Source: Neoechinorhynchus agilis
Lineage: Eukaryota > Acanthocephala
NCBI GenBank assembly: GCA_051530055.1
Contig: CM121341.1
Coordinates: 12,152,001 to 12,216,000 of the forward strand
DNA length: 64,000 nt
Direction of reading: 5' to 3'
This document shows, piece after piece, positions 21,961 through 33,131 of the stretch. The position numbers and the translations under genes were made by a program. Numbering within the stretch: position 1 is the stretch's first letter; each line of letters begins with the position of its first letter. The notes beneath the pieces are model-generated. The model had not been told where the DNA came from, searched no databases, and worked only from the letters and a program-made list of their open reading frames with translations.

Positions 21961-22870
21961 CAAACATTCTTATCTCGTTCGAAATATCTAAAGCTTTTGA
22001 TAATATTGGCATTGCTTTTATGGTGAATATTTTGAGATTTTTTGTTTTCCTTTTAAAGTAATTGCTAGGGTGAACAACATCCTGAAATGTAAACGATTTT
22101 TCTTTGCAGATGATCCATCAAGGTCTATATTCTATCAATTCAAGGGGTTCCTCAAGGCTCACCTTTATCACCCATACTTTTTTGCTTGGCAACTCAATTT
22201 TTGATTAAAAATTGCACGATTTTGTAGTAGCGTCACTATGCACGCCGATGACCTTACCGTAGTTATCAAAGAGTTAAATTATTTGAGAGCACGTGCGAAA
22301 CTGGCTGCCGTGCTGAACTTTTTAAAATCCCACCTACCTCAAATGGGTCTCTCTTTGAATGAAAAGAAGACGAAATTTTTAATCAAATCTAAATCTCGAG
22401 TGGGTAAGAAGAACATCCGCGATTATATCAAGGATTTTTTGGGTTAGATTTCGACCCTGCTTATAAGAAGCTTGATATTTTAGGTTATACTTTCACTAAT
22501 AACCTCTCGCCCGCCTCCGATATACACAAGATGAAAAAACTTTTAAAGACAGTCAGAGTTAAGGCGAGACGTGCCGCTCGTATTGGGCTTAGCGCCAAGA
22601 TATGCAAAGTAATATGATGCTTTTGGGCTATTTCAGGCCTAGTTTTTTATTCCGGAGGAAGGCCTCCAGAACAACGCCTAAAATTCCGCTGTGTATTCTT
22701 GAAAACCCTGTCGAGACTACCCTTTGAGTGGATTTCCTCAGCAGACTGGACCAACAGATCCATGCAGTGGATCGGATTGTGACCTCAAATAAAAAAACGG
22801 ATACTTAACTATAGAATGTTGCTTTGGTTATTCAGCGACAGCGGTCGATCCATGGTTTGCCTTTGACGAA
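21957..22870 (+). mobile_element. APE-type LINE, RT and thumb fragment
   Basis: RT motif A appears as NILISFEISKAFDNI at 21,957, motif B as IQGVPQGSPLSPILFCL near 22,140, and motif C as HADDLTVVIK near 22,240, in different frames. LSLNEKKTKFL, LDILGYTFTNNLSP and FYSGGRPPEQRLKF follow. Frame changes and stops show it is decayed. It ends about 22,870, exactly where the 5' end of another copy of the same family begins. Confidence 0.8.
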
Positions 22871-22879
22871 TAAATTTTT

Positions 22880-25800
22880 TTAGATACGTTCGTGCAATAT
22901 TAAAACGCGCTCATTGCTCCGATCAACAGCGATGGACAATGCGTTGTTATCGTTGAGCGCTGCAGCGGAGGGTGGCAAACGGCCACCCACTTCTCTGAGA
23001 ATTCGGGTGTCTCTGGAGGTCCGGAATAGTATTCTAGGAGATATGAAGCTATTTCTCAATGACAAAAACTCCATGGATAAACCCAAACTTCTCGAAATAA
23101 AATCAGTTGAAAAACCAACGGATCCTATCTACTTATCCCCTCCATTACAAAAATGGCCACATTCCATCTCGATTGTCTCGAACCCGATTCAAAATGTATC
23201 TCGTTTCATGGCTTCGTTCTTTCAACGATGATTGCCAGAGAATCATGAAAGTCACATACAAACCATGGAACAGAGAATGCAATTTCCTGTTCTCAACTCA
23301 ACGGAATTGTTGGTTGTGTACGCAAGAAGTGATCAGGACAAGCGAAGCAACATCCGAAAAACTCCAACCCGAGTTAATTGAGCCCACCCTTCCTATTTGG
23401 TAGCACCATCGAAAACAATGGCCTTATACGATATCAATTACATCGAATCCAATACAACCGAGAGAGTCTATGCACAAAGAATATCTCACTCCTTGGGCGA
23501 GATTGTTCGACGACAACGTTGAACGGATTTCCAGAGTATCGTACTACGGTGGCAGTCTAAAAGTTTATCTTTTGACCGATACATTTCGTAAAAGCTATGA
23601 AAAATTCCTGGAAAAATGCGATCAATCGAAAGTTATAATTCACTCGACATCTTACGACACTACGTTTGTGGACTGTGAATTATCCCCAGACATCGATAAT
23701 GAAGACAAAATAGCCTTTGAAGAGAAATTCCATGTCAAAATTTTGTTTTTCCAAAAAACCCGGAAGGACCGGCAAGCCCATTCCGAGGGCAATCGTGGAA
23801 GCAGATATCGGAACCAGGAATCACTTGACGGAACGGAAAAGCTATTTTCAATCCATGGAGATGATCCGACCAAGATGCGCCATGGGCACAACAATGCCCA
23901 AGTAAAAGGATTATTTGCGCCTACTGCGCCGAGGAGCATGGGAGTGGTCAATGCGAGCGCCGAACCAAGAAATGCGCAAATTGTGGACAAGTAGGCCACT
24001 GCGCCTTCGCAAAATCGTGCACCAGTTTAAAAGCCTACATGTTCTGGGCTAGCGATGTGGACAATCAGAAGAGGTTAATTAATACTGAATGGTATGGGAG
24101 GAAATCGGTTAAGAATGTGATAGAGAACAACCCAGATATTACCAAAGTGTGCAATCCTAACAATTCATCAATGGAAGAAATTACATGTTCATTCAACCGG
24201 AAGCTGGAGGCTTTTTCCGAGAAATAATGAAGATGATGAACCTAAGGATTAGTGCAACCATCCAGAATATGGAAAAACGATTATAAAAACATTTCGAAGC
24301 TTTCTGGTCCTCCATTACGCAAAATATGAAGAATATGGAGGCATTATCAAGGACGCAGGAGTTTCAATATCCCAACAAGAGAGGGAGAACGGAACATGAC
24401 AGTTGCCAATTAGATAAGGGCGCATACGACGATCCTATCGAGGGCAATGCGGCCTATTCACAACAAATAATAAACGAACAACAAGCGTTCTGCGATAGCG
24501 GTTTTGCTGATATCGTCAAAAAAGGGAAAAGGTGACCAGCGTAAGGTTGGTGCAGTGGAACTCCTGAGGTAAGTTCGGGTTACCTAGATTATGTGGCGAA
24601 GCGCTGAAGAGTGATATACACTCGTCCAAGAGACCAAATCAATTTATGATCCCCTTCATATAGAAACTCTGTCAGCAGAGTATTCTATATTCATAACACC
24701 ACCTTTCTCGGCTAATTCCCAAGGACTTCTTTCAATTTTCCGTCATTCACTTTGCCCACCTTAGTAGATCAATATGTTTCCCAAAACCTGTCATACGTCA
24801 TATTCTCTATACTTACTGGGAATAGAAAACTTCTAATTGTAAACATATACATTCACCCCAAGAAAATACATCTGGCACAAACAAAATCGATTCTTAGAAA
24901 CCTCTTGCTCTCTGGAATCGATGGTATTTTTGGTGACTACAGAAATAGACTGGTGCAGTTATTAGAGCGACAAATTCTCACGAATTGTTAGTGCCTCCAT
25001 ATCCAACATTTTCGAACTCAGCTTCATGCTCTTACTTGGATTTGTGCGTATGGAGTCGCTCTTGCCCCATAAGACCCAAGTTAATTGCACAATCTACCAC
25101 ATATTACTTGGCAGGATACGACCTGATGATCTGGGATTTTTCGAGAAATACGCTCCTGTGTAAAGATTTTAAACTCTCTGCCCTCAATATTCATCTTTTT
25201 AATGAAGTTATAAAGTTCTTTTGCGATTTTAAAAATAACGCTCCAATCTCAGAACTTAAATAATTTCTCGCAAGCTCAAGCGATTCCTTCCTGACTTATA
25301 CATCCAAAACAGGCGCCTCTATAAGTGAACCGAAACTGCTCGCCCTTTATGGAAGTGAACTATTTTTAGCGAAGTCAAAGGGTAATCAAACGGATGAGAA
25401 ATTTTGGGCATCTTTATTCTGGCCATGTAAAGCGCGTTTTCAGCTTTCTCATGACAGAAAAAGGATTCACGAATAAGTGCCCTACTCCTCTAATTGGTGG
25501 GGCATAGCATCTAAGCGACGATGGAAGACGGCTGCCAAAAATTGGATTAAATCCGTTGTGCTAGATACCGTGATAACGAGTCTATGTTCGGAACACTCTA
25601 GCGGTTAAAATAAAATTCCCATCAAGGTGGATCTTATTCCGATTAGGACACGGCGTTCGGATGTTACTTCGGACGAGATTACTCAATGTTGGCCTTCCAG
25701 GAATAAGATCTCTTCTAACGACTACTCTGCATGTTTTAAAGCCACCAACGTTCTGAACCAAGGCAATATACAATCAGTGGCTAAAGCTCTTGTTCTTGCA

Positions 25801-26290
25801 TCTGCAGAGGAATGGGCCGAAATCAACATGGCGAAGCGCATTTTTTTAGCGTTGTCACGGTTTTTTACCTAAGAAATCGGTTCACATTGCCTTAAAGGAA
25901 ATTATGGAAAGTTTCTATAATGAGAAGAAATCAATGAACATCTTGATCTCATCTGACTTCTCTAAAGCTTTCGATACAATCATTTTGATTTTATTTTAAA
26001 TATGTTAAGGTATTTTAATTTTCCGTATAATATTATTGGAAGGGTGAGCAACACTTTAAAAACTAAGTTCTTTTTTCGAGATGATACGCAGCATACCTTT
26101 CTTACCAGCAAGCCGATTTACAGGGCTTTGGAAATTCCTGAGATTAATAATAACAATTTTTATTATTTATCATACCTCCAGGCTCTTGTGAATACTATAA
26201 CTAGCTATCACTTGAGTTATAATAGGTTCTTTAAATGTAAATGTTTATTTTGGAGCGGATGACGATTCCGGTAAGATGGAAATTAGTGGA
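22880..26290 (+). mobile_element. APE-type LINE, near full length but decayed
   Basis: ORF1 appears to start at ATG 22,932 with AEGGKRPPT, followed by the CCHC region at 23,470-24,040 (KFHVKILFFQK, CAKLWT-type knuckles in shifted frames). ORF2 begins near 24,535 (VRLVQWNS), followed by an APE endonuclease (SYVIFSILTGNRKLLIVNIY near 24,790), a linker (RLFDDN-type and AEEWAEINMAKRIFLAL near 25,800), and an RT with NILISSDFSKAFDTI near 25,940. Many frameshifts and stops. Order and content match the copy at 48.6-52 kb, which fixes the family. The clade (Jockey/I/R1-like) is not resolved. Confidence 0.75.
22965..22990 (+). repeat. Conserved hairpin at ORF1 start of the APE-type LINE
   Basis: 26 bases identical to 48,727-48,752, including the arms GGGTGGC and GCCACCC around AAACG, although the flanks differ strongly. 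It encodes AEGGKRPPT. Confidence 0.7.
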
Positions 26291-26639
26291 TATTGCTTTC
26301 AGGAGAGTTTATAAGTTTGGGCCTTTCCTCTGGTTCATTTCTGGTCATGATATCTGAGAAGATTGAGCAGTGTTGAAAAAGGATCTGAAGTGGAGGGGGT
26401 GCGAGGTATAGGAGGATGAAATGATGTGGGATTACGAGTGTTGTGCTCATGTTAAAAAGGGAATCAAATGTGGTAAAAATTGCGGTAATAGAGATTAGAG
26501 GGGTTTTGATTGTTTGTTGTAAATGTTATATTTTTCCGCCATATAAAAAACATGAGTAGTTCAATCTTGAAACATGAAAATCTGATAGATGTACTCGGCT
26601 AGAGGGGAAAATCAAGTGTACAATTTTAGAAACTCTCCG

Positions 26640-27320
26640 TGAAACATTTCAAGGCGACGGATTTGTGATTTGGGCAGGTTGCGAAAGACGGGATAACCGC
26701 AGGCAAGGGAGAGTAAAATAAGGCTGTTGTAAAATTTGGAGAGGTCGGACTAGGGGTTCCTGAATTGTGGAGGCGTTTAAGGAGGTAAATTTTAAAGGGT
26801 CTTGTACTTGATTGAGAGTGAAATGTACGAGTCCCATTTCAAATTTGATTGAAATTGGAGACCCGGAATTCTGAGTAATATTGCTCGTATGATGTCATTT
26901 GGAAACTCTGGGTAGGAAGGGTGAGGTCGTCGGCATATAGGATAAGTTTGGAGTGAAAGGAGAGCGGTTTAAGTTCATTTAAGAAAATATTGGAAAGAAG
27001 TGATGAGAGTACAGCACCTTAAGGTTCATCTTTTGTGAGGGATTTGATGATCATGGTTGTAGATCAGCGGTGAATGCATTGTTTGCGATTGTGAAGATAA
27101 GAATCGAGCCATCGGATCTGCCACGAGTTGAGACCAAATTCGCAGCAGGCCCTTAGAAAGAGTGAATGGTCCACGTATTCGAATGCTTTCGATTAGCCCA
27201 GTTGAATGGGATGGTTGAAGTGGGAAGGATTATTGCCGAGGTTGCTGCAGAAATTTTTGGGCGGTAGCCGAATTGTAGGACGATAAATTCTCGTTAAGAA
27301 GCGGGATCCTCTAATCTATA
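26640..27320 (-). mobile_element. CR1/Jockey-like LINE reverse transcriptase fragment
   Basis: Minus-strand frames give EYVDHSLFLRACCEFGLNSW-like sequence, then GAVLSSLLSNIFLNEL (motif B) and LILYADDLTL (motif C with both Asp present). It is a different family from the neighbouring LINEs. Frame changes are frequent, so it is an old fragment. Confidence 0.75.
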
Positions 27321-27329
27321 CCGCTCTGT

Positions 27330-28910
27330 CCCTCTAAATGCATTTTTACAACGATAACCGCCCTTGGGAAATAACTTTTTAAATCTGCTTAAAAATACGC
27401 AATTTTTCAATGTAAAAAAATTGGAGCAAAGATTTGAATTCGTTTTTTTGTAAGACTGCTCGATTCATGATCAGATCACGTAGCCGACTTTACTCTGCTC
27501 AACATGCACGAAAAAAACGATAATAATATCATTGCTTTTGTCACAGTTCATAAAATGATATAAGATCAAATACGCTTTTCTTTAAAAACAAATAGCTCGA
27601 AGACGATTCTGTACCCTACGAATATTCATGCTTTTATGATTTATCTGGCAATTTAATCAACGATTGTTGTTCAAAAAATCTACAATCTCCTTCCCTTATA
27701 TTTAGAATATGGTCCACGCGATGTGGTTCATCTTCTTCCAATATAGTAGTCACTTTTTCTGATTTCAATCTTAATTTATTGGCTCTTTCCCATCCTGGCT
27801 CGAACCAACGGTCCGCGGTGAACTAGATTTCTTTTTAATGTTGTCATCTTCTATTTATTTAATTTATCCATTTATCTTAAATCGCATACACTCATGGCAT
27901 CATTGCATATCTTTTTTGGAGCCTCTCGGCTACATATCCTTTGGAGCCTCTCGTCTAACTGACGCTCTTCGGAAGCGCTCAGCCGTACTCGAAGGAATAG
28001 GGCCAACCTTCTTATGGGGCCGATGGGCGATCCCAACACCTGACCCCACCCTTACCGCAGCCTCGCAACCCCCGTGGAACCAAGCGACCAGTGGACCTGA
28101 ACCTGCGTGTTGTCAACTTAAAAAATTGATTTAAATCGACGTATCAGTAGTTATTTGTTAAAAAATTCACGTTAACAAACTTTTTTGTTCACGTAATCAT
28201 TTGAGTTATTTTTATTTAAACAAACTGGAATGTAAAAAATTAAAAATAGGGCCGGGAACATTTCCCGCACGCCACCGACAAAGATACAGTTTAAATCGTT
28301 TATGCTCCAAAAACGATTGATCACTGGGTCGTCAGTTCAATTTCAACTATTTTATTTTTCACTAACACAAGATAAGAAACAGTACTAAGGATTGTAATAC
28401 TTTTGCCGAATTCTCGTTTTTTCCAATATGAACAATTGCCTTCTTAATCTCAGGTAGTAAAAGTAATTAATATGGTAAACTGTAAAAACGGCTTTCCATT
28501 TTTCAACATTTGGGGTTAAAATTTTTATCTTGAATTAAAAACAGGAAAAGTGCATAAAAAGAGCAGAAGCATAAATGCAAGCGGATTGGACGAATCAGAA
28601 GAGAAAAGTGAGTATGAATCCAGAGGACAAAACGCCGAAAAGGAGAAATTCTGACGGCCGCACATTAGAATCATTGTCATCAATGTTTAGTGTTCACTTT
28701 TTGCTGTCTCCTGTATTTTGTTTTCTAGGAACAATGTTTTTGTAATTGTTAAGCCGGGAATGTTGTACTTAAACAGTTTTTGATAAATTTGATATTTATG
28801 CTCCATAAAAATAATAATATTTCTTTGGTGACACAAGTTAGAACGGCACAAACCAGGTAAATCAAAAAATTGTTTGAAGATTGGACTGTTCATATTTTTT
28901 TACTTAGGGC
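27330..28910. other. Unassigned DNA with a GC-rich island at about 27,910-28,115
   Basis: Most of this stretch is A/T-rich with nothing recognisable. About 200 bp near 27,910-28,115 are much richer in G and C than both flanks and contain the direct repeat GGAGCCTCTCG twice, about 25 bp apart. It may be a short retroelement or a fragment with foreign composition. No RNA polymerase III boxes were convincingly found. Confidence 0.4.
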
Positions 28911-28916
28911 GAAGAA

Positions 28917-29065
28917 ATTAAAATGATTTTATTTTAAAATCCGATGTTTCGATACAATATTGTGCCTAGGTACAAAGCTTACTTTTTTTTTCCTCTGATA
29001 ATAACCTTGATGAAGGCACAAGATTGTGCTGAAATATCAGATTTTAAAATAAAATTATTTTAATT
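28917..29065. repeat. Inverted pair of hammerhead-like motifs
   Basis: The right copy has CTGATA (28,995-29,000) pairing with TATCAG (29,035-29,040), enclosing TTGATGA, helix II GCACA/TGTGC (29,016-29,020 and 29,025-29,029) and GAAA (29,031-29,034). The left copy (about 28,917-28,965) is its reverse complement with changes (TTTCGATACAATATTGTGCC). Both end in a TTTTAAAATAAA-type tail. The helix I equivalent is perfect in the right copy. The pair cuts into the end of the ubiquitin-protease fragment. Confidence 0.6.
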
Positions 29066-29760
29066 TTTACGCCATAAAACAACTAAATAAAAACTCGTTG
29101 GATATGCAATGTTGTGACCTTTCTTTAGATTCCCAATCGTATTAAATATCGTAACGGTCAAGCAACCAGGACTTTCTTTGATAACCCGAGTTTCCTTAGT
29201 TCGACCTCCGCATTCCTCGCGCGGAATTGCACAATCGTCCGTAATTCCAATGTAGCTGCGAAGAAGCTTACACAGATTCTGTTTTCCATTATTTGCGAAA
29301 ATGGGTATCTTTTCGGATTCTTCGAAACGATAACTCACAGCACCGCGTTTTTCACATTTGTAGCTCAATGAAAAGTCACATTTGTACGATCCGATCGCAA
29401 TCGAACATATATTAGCAAATTCAACAGGATCAGTTTTAGCAAAGTCATAGATTGTTTGATTTAATGCAATCATCAGGAACTCATTCGCATCGGACTGTCT
29501 ATGGAAGTTTATTCCTTTGACAAAAGTAAGTCGTCGAATATGCCGCTTAGGGGCATCGAATGGGCCGAGCTAACGTTTTTGATTCGCCGTAAAATTTTCT
29601 TTAATTCACATTTGAAACAAAAGGCATTATCGTAAATGTCATAAATGCATTCCGTCTCGGTTTAGACGCTGATAAATTGGTAAAATCAACGGTTGTACAA
29701 GCTTGCCTGAAGAACAGAATTCAGAAAGCATTTTACGGTGACAGAGAATCGTCCCCTTTT
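29060..29760 (-). pseudogene. Ubiquitin-specific protease (peptidase C19) fragment
   Basis: On the minus strand VKCFLNSVLQASLYN near 29,735-29,690 matches the USP cysteine box (NTCFLNS.LQ) with the catalytic Cys at 29,728-29,730. RQSDANEFLMIAL at about 29,500-29,465 matches the Q.DA.EFL box. YKCEKRGAVSYR, then EECGGRTKETRVIKESPGCL and NLKKGHNIAYPTSF match the finger and palm region in the usual order. In-frame stops between the cysteine box and the Q-box, the loss of one finger Cys, and the absence of a His box mark it as broken. USPs remove ubiquitin from proteins. The end is cut by the ribozyme-like inverted repeat at 29,065. Confidence 0.7.
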
Positions 29761-30336
29761 GCTTGCGCTTCCTTCATTTCCATCTTTGAATTTCCATTTC
29801 TTCAAAAGCATTCCACGATCCCGATTTCGTTTAACGATATCTGATTTTCAATCGTTTTGATCGAGGAGCTCGGTTCTTAATGTTAGCAAATCGCATAGAT
29901 CGCCCTCCCAACACATTTTTCGGGTTTGATCGGGATCAATATCAGTTTAAGCGCCCGATTTCCTCTTTCTTGCTCTCTGTTCACATCTCTGGGTTTTTCA
30001 GATTTCTCGTCAATCTCAATTTCATTCGCTTCCTCTTTTTTCTCTTCATAGTCACAAAAAATTAACTCTTCGCCGTTAATTGCTTCGCCCGCCACCGCCC
30101 AACATTTTTCAATTTCATTTCAACCTTCCTCTTACATCTTCTTTGCATATCGTTCAAATTTATTTTTGATCTTACTTTTGAATTCCGCTTTCCCCAAATT
30201 CTTTATGTTGATTCGAAAACTTTCTATATCGGTTCCTTCCATTTCCGCCTATATTTCTGCCACTCGGATTGCCTGAACAAATCTTGATTGAATCTCTTTT
30301 TCCATTGTTTTTCTGCTTATTTGATTGTATCAATCT
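29760..30336. other. No gene recognised
   Basis: A/T-rich with short open frames that lack recognisable domains; probably intergenic or old repeat. Confidence 0.35.
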
Positions 30337-30760
30337 GCTACTTCCAATAATCCAATAGAGAAGCCAATCGCGAGCAATATAATTGGGGCCAATAATGTTG
30401 TTATTGTAATGCGTTCCCTCAAAACAACGAGTACAATTCTGCAGATTCAATTTTCATATAGTGGCTGATATTTTAGAACGTTGACTTGGGAGAAAAATGA
30501 AAATAATGTTTAATCTGAAAATTTTATTTTGCATTCACGAAACATAAAAATCGTCCTAGCCAAAAATTATAATGTTTTTGGTGTTCATCGCTCTATTTTT
30601 TAATGTTCATTGTTGAGCGATGAACAAATATTTGGTTCCGTCTCGCTCGAATGATAATCGAGTCGATTTTCTATGAACGTCGTATTGAGTGAAGCATTGC
30701 ACTGTCCTTTTACCGTCGGTGTCAACAGAATCTCCAACGATGCAAATATTTAGGATATTG
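30336..30760 (+). repeat. Dispersed repeat, copy 1 (about 425 bp)
   Basis: Collinear with 52,845-53,290: shared blocks include CCAATAATCCAATA, AATGCGTTCCCT, TTTTATTTTGC and CGAGTCGATTT, with numerous substitutions. No termini, target duplications or coding domain recognised. Confidence 0.7.
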
Positions 30761-30979
30761 GGACTTTAATGGCGACGTTTCGGAAGTTGAAATTCCGACC
30801 CATAACAAGAAAATTGAGCTTATAGTGGTAGCAGTCCATAAAATTTCATGTATCCTTTGAATTTTTAGGTCACTTTTCCTGCTTTACTATTTCCAATGTT
30901 TTTAATCTCTGCGGTGGTTCTCTCTCTATTTTACTACTTCAACTATCGCAAAAGCATTAACTGAACGTCCAAAGTAGTA

Positions 30980-31600
30980 TTTATCCTCTTCGTCAATCGT
31001 TCCAACGTTTCGCTTACGAATTTCGTTTAATCTCGTTGATTGATGTTCCTTCTGTTCGTCGACTTAAAGCCTTCGCATTCATCGACTGGACGCCGTATTC
31101 CGTCTTTTTTGTCATTATCACAAGTTCCAGAACTTCTCGTCCGAATTTCGTTTAATCTGGGTGATTGATGTTCCTTCTATTCGTCAACTATAATCATTCC
31201 GAATTCATCAATTGGATGTCGTCGACCGTCTTTATCCTCGTCGTCAGCAGTTGCAGCTTCTCGCCTCCGAATTTCTTTTAATCTCTGTGAGCGATTTTCC
31301 TTCTCTTCGTCAACTTTAAGCGTTCCATGTCCATCAACATGACTTCGTCAATCGTCTTTATCCTCTTCATCAATCGTTCCAGCCCTTAGCTTCCGAATTC
31401 CCTTTAATCTCGATGAGTGATATTCCTTCTCTTCGTCGACTTAAAGCCTTCACTGTTCATCAACTGAACGTCTTCTACCGTCCTTTTTGTCTTTATCATA
31501 AGTTCCAGGACTTCTCTTCTGAACTTCCTTTAACCCTTCTCTTCGTCAACTTTAAGCGTTCCGAATTCATCAACTGGAAGTCAGGAACCACTATTATGTT
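30980..31600 (+). repeat. Minisatellite, about five units of roughly 127 bp
   Basis: The block TTTATCCTCTTCGTCAATCG or a variant recurs near 30,980, 31,107, 31,223, 31,356 and 31,487, each followed by GTTCCAG-type, TTTAATCTC-type and TTCGTCAACTTTAAGC-type segments. Units are diverged. Confidence 0.75.
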
Positions 31601-31960
31601 ATCTCAAGAAATTCTTCGTTTTAAAGGATCCTTCAACGGAGGATTGGGATACGCAACGACTACGGCATTCCAAGAAATCCCTCTATAACCCAACGATAGA
31701 ATGGGGTGTACCACATTTGCGGGATCCCGAGAAATCCTTCGTTTTAAAGAATCCCCCAACCCCAACGAAGGATTGGGATGCTCCACGAATACGGCATCCC
31801 GCGAAATCCCTAGTTTCAAAAAATAACCCAACAAATGATTGGGATGTATCACGATTATGGAGTCCCGAGAAATCCTTCGTTTCAAAGCATCTCCCAACGA
31901 AGGATTGAGATGCACCATGATTACGGTATCCTGAAAAATACTTTGTTTCAGAGACAATGA
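31590..31960 (-). repeat. Minisatellite, about five units of 63-69 bp
   Basis: Repeated GAAGGATTGGGATG...CCCGAGAAATCCTTCG blocks. The period is close to a multiple of three, so a long open frame with about five 21-23 residue repeats (LKRRISRD, HPNPSLG) appears at 31,604-32,008 on the minus strand; I regard it as a by-product. A related stretch lies at 43,890-44,035 and 54,370-54,520. Confidence 0.75.
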
Positions 31961-32029
31961 ATTGTTGGCTCGGAATGGATACTCAGGTAGGAGATCAGAA
32001 AACTTCAATTACGCTCAGAAAAGGCTAAC

Positions 32030-32660
32030 CAGCGAATAGTTCGTGATCTCGAGAGGAATCGGCAAAAGCTAAAGATTATTCTGAAGATTCCATTCGTCAG
32101 CGAGCAATTCACGAACGACATATTACGACTGCTGCGAAGAGCGGAACTGCATGTTCGCCTGGTTCTCCGGCGTTGCGTCGAATCATGACGAGGACGGGGA
32201 ACATCATGAAGCACTAAGTTCATGCCCGAACGCACGCCAGGCAAGGACAGGAATGGTCAATATGGTGGTGCACGGTGTGGAGAGAACGCAACGTTGTGTA
32301 TAAGATGACCTGCGAACGTTGCAAAGAAGAAGGAAATGTCGTTATATCATACATTGGGAAGACGGAGCGACCGCTGAACAAACGAGTTACGGAGCATGTA
32401 CGTAATGCGCTCAACCCCAGTACGCAAGCAGTCACACCTCGGGCGAAACACAATTCGCGGTGCCATTCAGATGGCGAGGTGAACCTCTTTACCGAGATCA
32501 CTTATAAAGCCCGAGACCCGGTGGATTTAACGATAGCGGCGGTGATTTCGGGAGCGACGATGAGTTCGAATCGGGAAAGAACTGAGGATGAGGGCGGGCG
32601 GATGCACCTCATCAACCACAAGAGGGATGAGTTAGTGGCGTCGATGTGGATGTTGTGACT
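32030..32660 (+). mobile_element. Penelope-like element C-terminus with GIY-YIG endonuclease
   Basis: Frame pieces from 32,060 give LKIILKIPFVSEQFTNDILR and LLRRAELHVRL, the linker after a PLE RT. The frame 32,275-32,658 then gives NVVYKMTCERCKEEG...VISYIGKTERPLNKRVTEH, the GIY-YIG nuclease with its catalytic Arg region, to a stop near 32,656. The RT itself is missing. The insertion between the Cys motif and YIGKT resembles the zinc-linked variant found in some PLEs. A hammerhead-like motif lies 40 bp downstream. Confidence 0.85.
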
Positions 32661-32695
32661 TGTTTGTGTGTCCCTGCCTCACATTTTAGATTGCC

Positions 32696-32740
32696 CAGTT
32701 GAAGCCGTAAAACGGCGAAAGCTAGGCAAATAAATCAACT
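32696..32740 (+). ncRNA. Degenerate hammerhead-like motif after a PLE
   Basis: Helix II is perfect: GCCGT (32,704-32,708), loop AAA, ACGGC (32,712-32,716), followed by GAAA (32,717-32,720). The first box is CAGTTGA rather than CTGATGA. AGTTGA (32,697-32,702) can also pair with TCAACT (32,735-32,740), which competes with a standard core. Position relative to the GIY-YIG stop is like that of the motifs at 10.3 and 36.1 kb. Confidence 0.45.
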
Positions 32741-32900
32741 ACATTTCAGTGTATATGTCAAATTAATTTAAAATCCTTTGATAGCAAACTCAAGGTTCAT
32801 GTAACCGACGAAATTTAGCGTAGAAGTTACGAAGTTGTCACAAAAAATGACTGATTCAACGTTCATGGTATTATGTCTTTCACGTGGACAAAGGAATTTC

Positions 32901-33131
32901 GCCGTCAACGATGCCACCACCGCCGTCAACGATGCCACCACCGCCGTCAACGATGCCACCACCGCCGTCAACGATGCCACCACCGCCGTCAACGATGCCA
33001 CCACCGCCGTCAACGATGCCACCACCGCCGTCAACGATGCCACCACCGCCGTCAACGATGCCACCACCGTCGTCAACGATGCCACCACCGCCGTCAACGA
33101 TGCCACCACCGCCGTCAACGATGCCACCACC
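32901..33131 (+). repeat. Minisatellite of 11 units of exactly 21 bp, coding PSTMPPP repeats
   Basis: Eleven near-perfect units starting GCCGTCAACG and ending CCACCACC run from 32,901 to 33,131 and then pass straight into the LINE reading frame. One unit has GTCGTC. The unit length is a multiple of three, so several frames are open on both strands. In the LINE frame it encodes a seven-residue Pro-rich repeat. A diverged counterpart lies at 48,040-48,140. Confidence 0.95.

Noticed and set aside
31604-32008. 134-codon minus-strand frame with internal repeats
   Set aside because: It is produced by a minisatellite whose period is near a multiple of three; no domain, start context or splice support.
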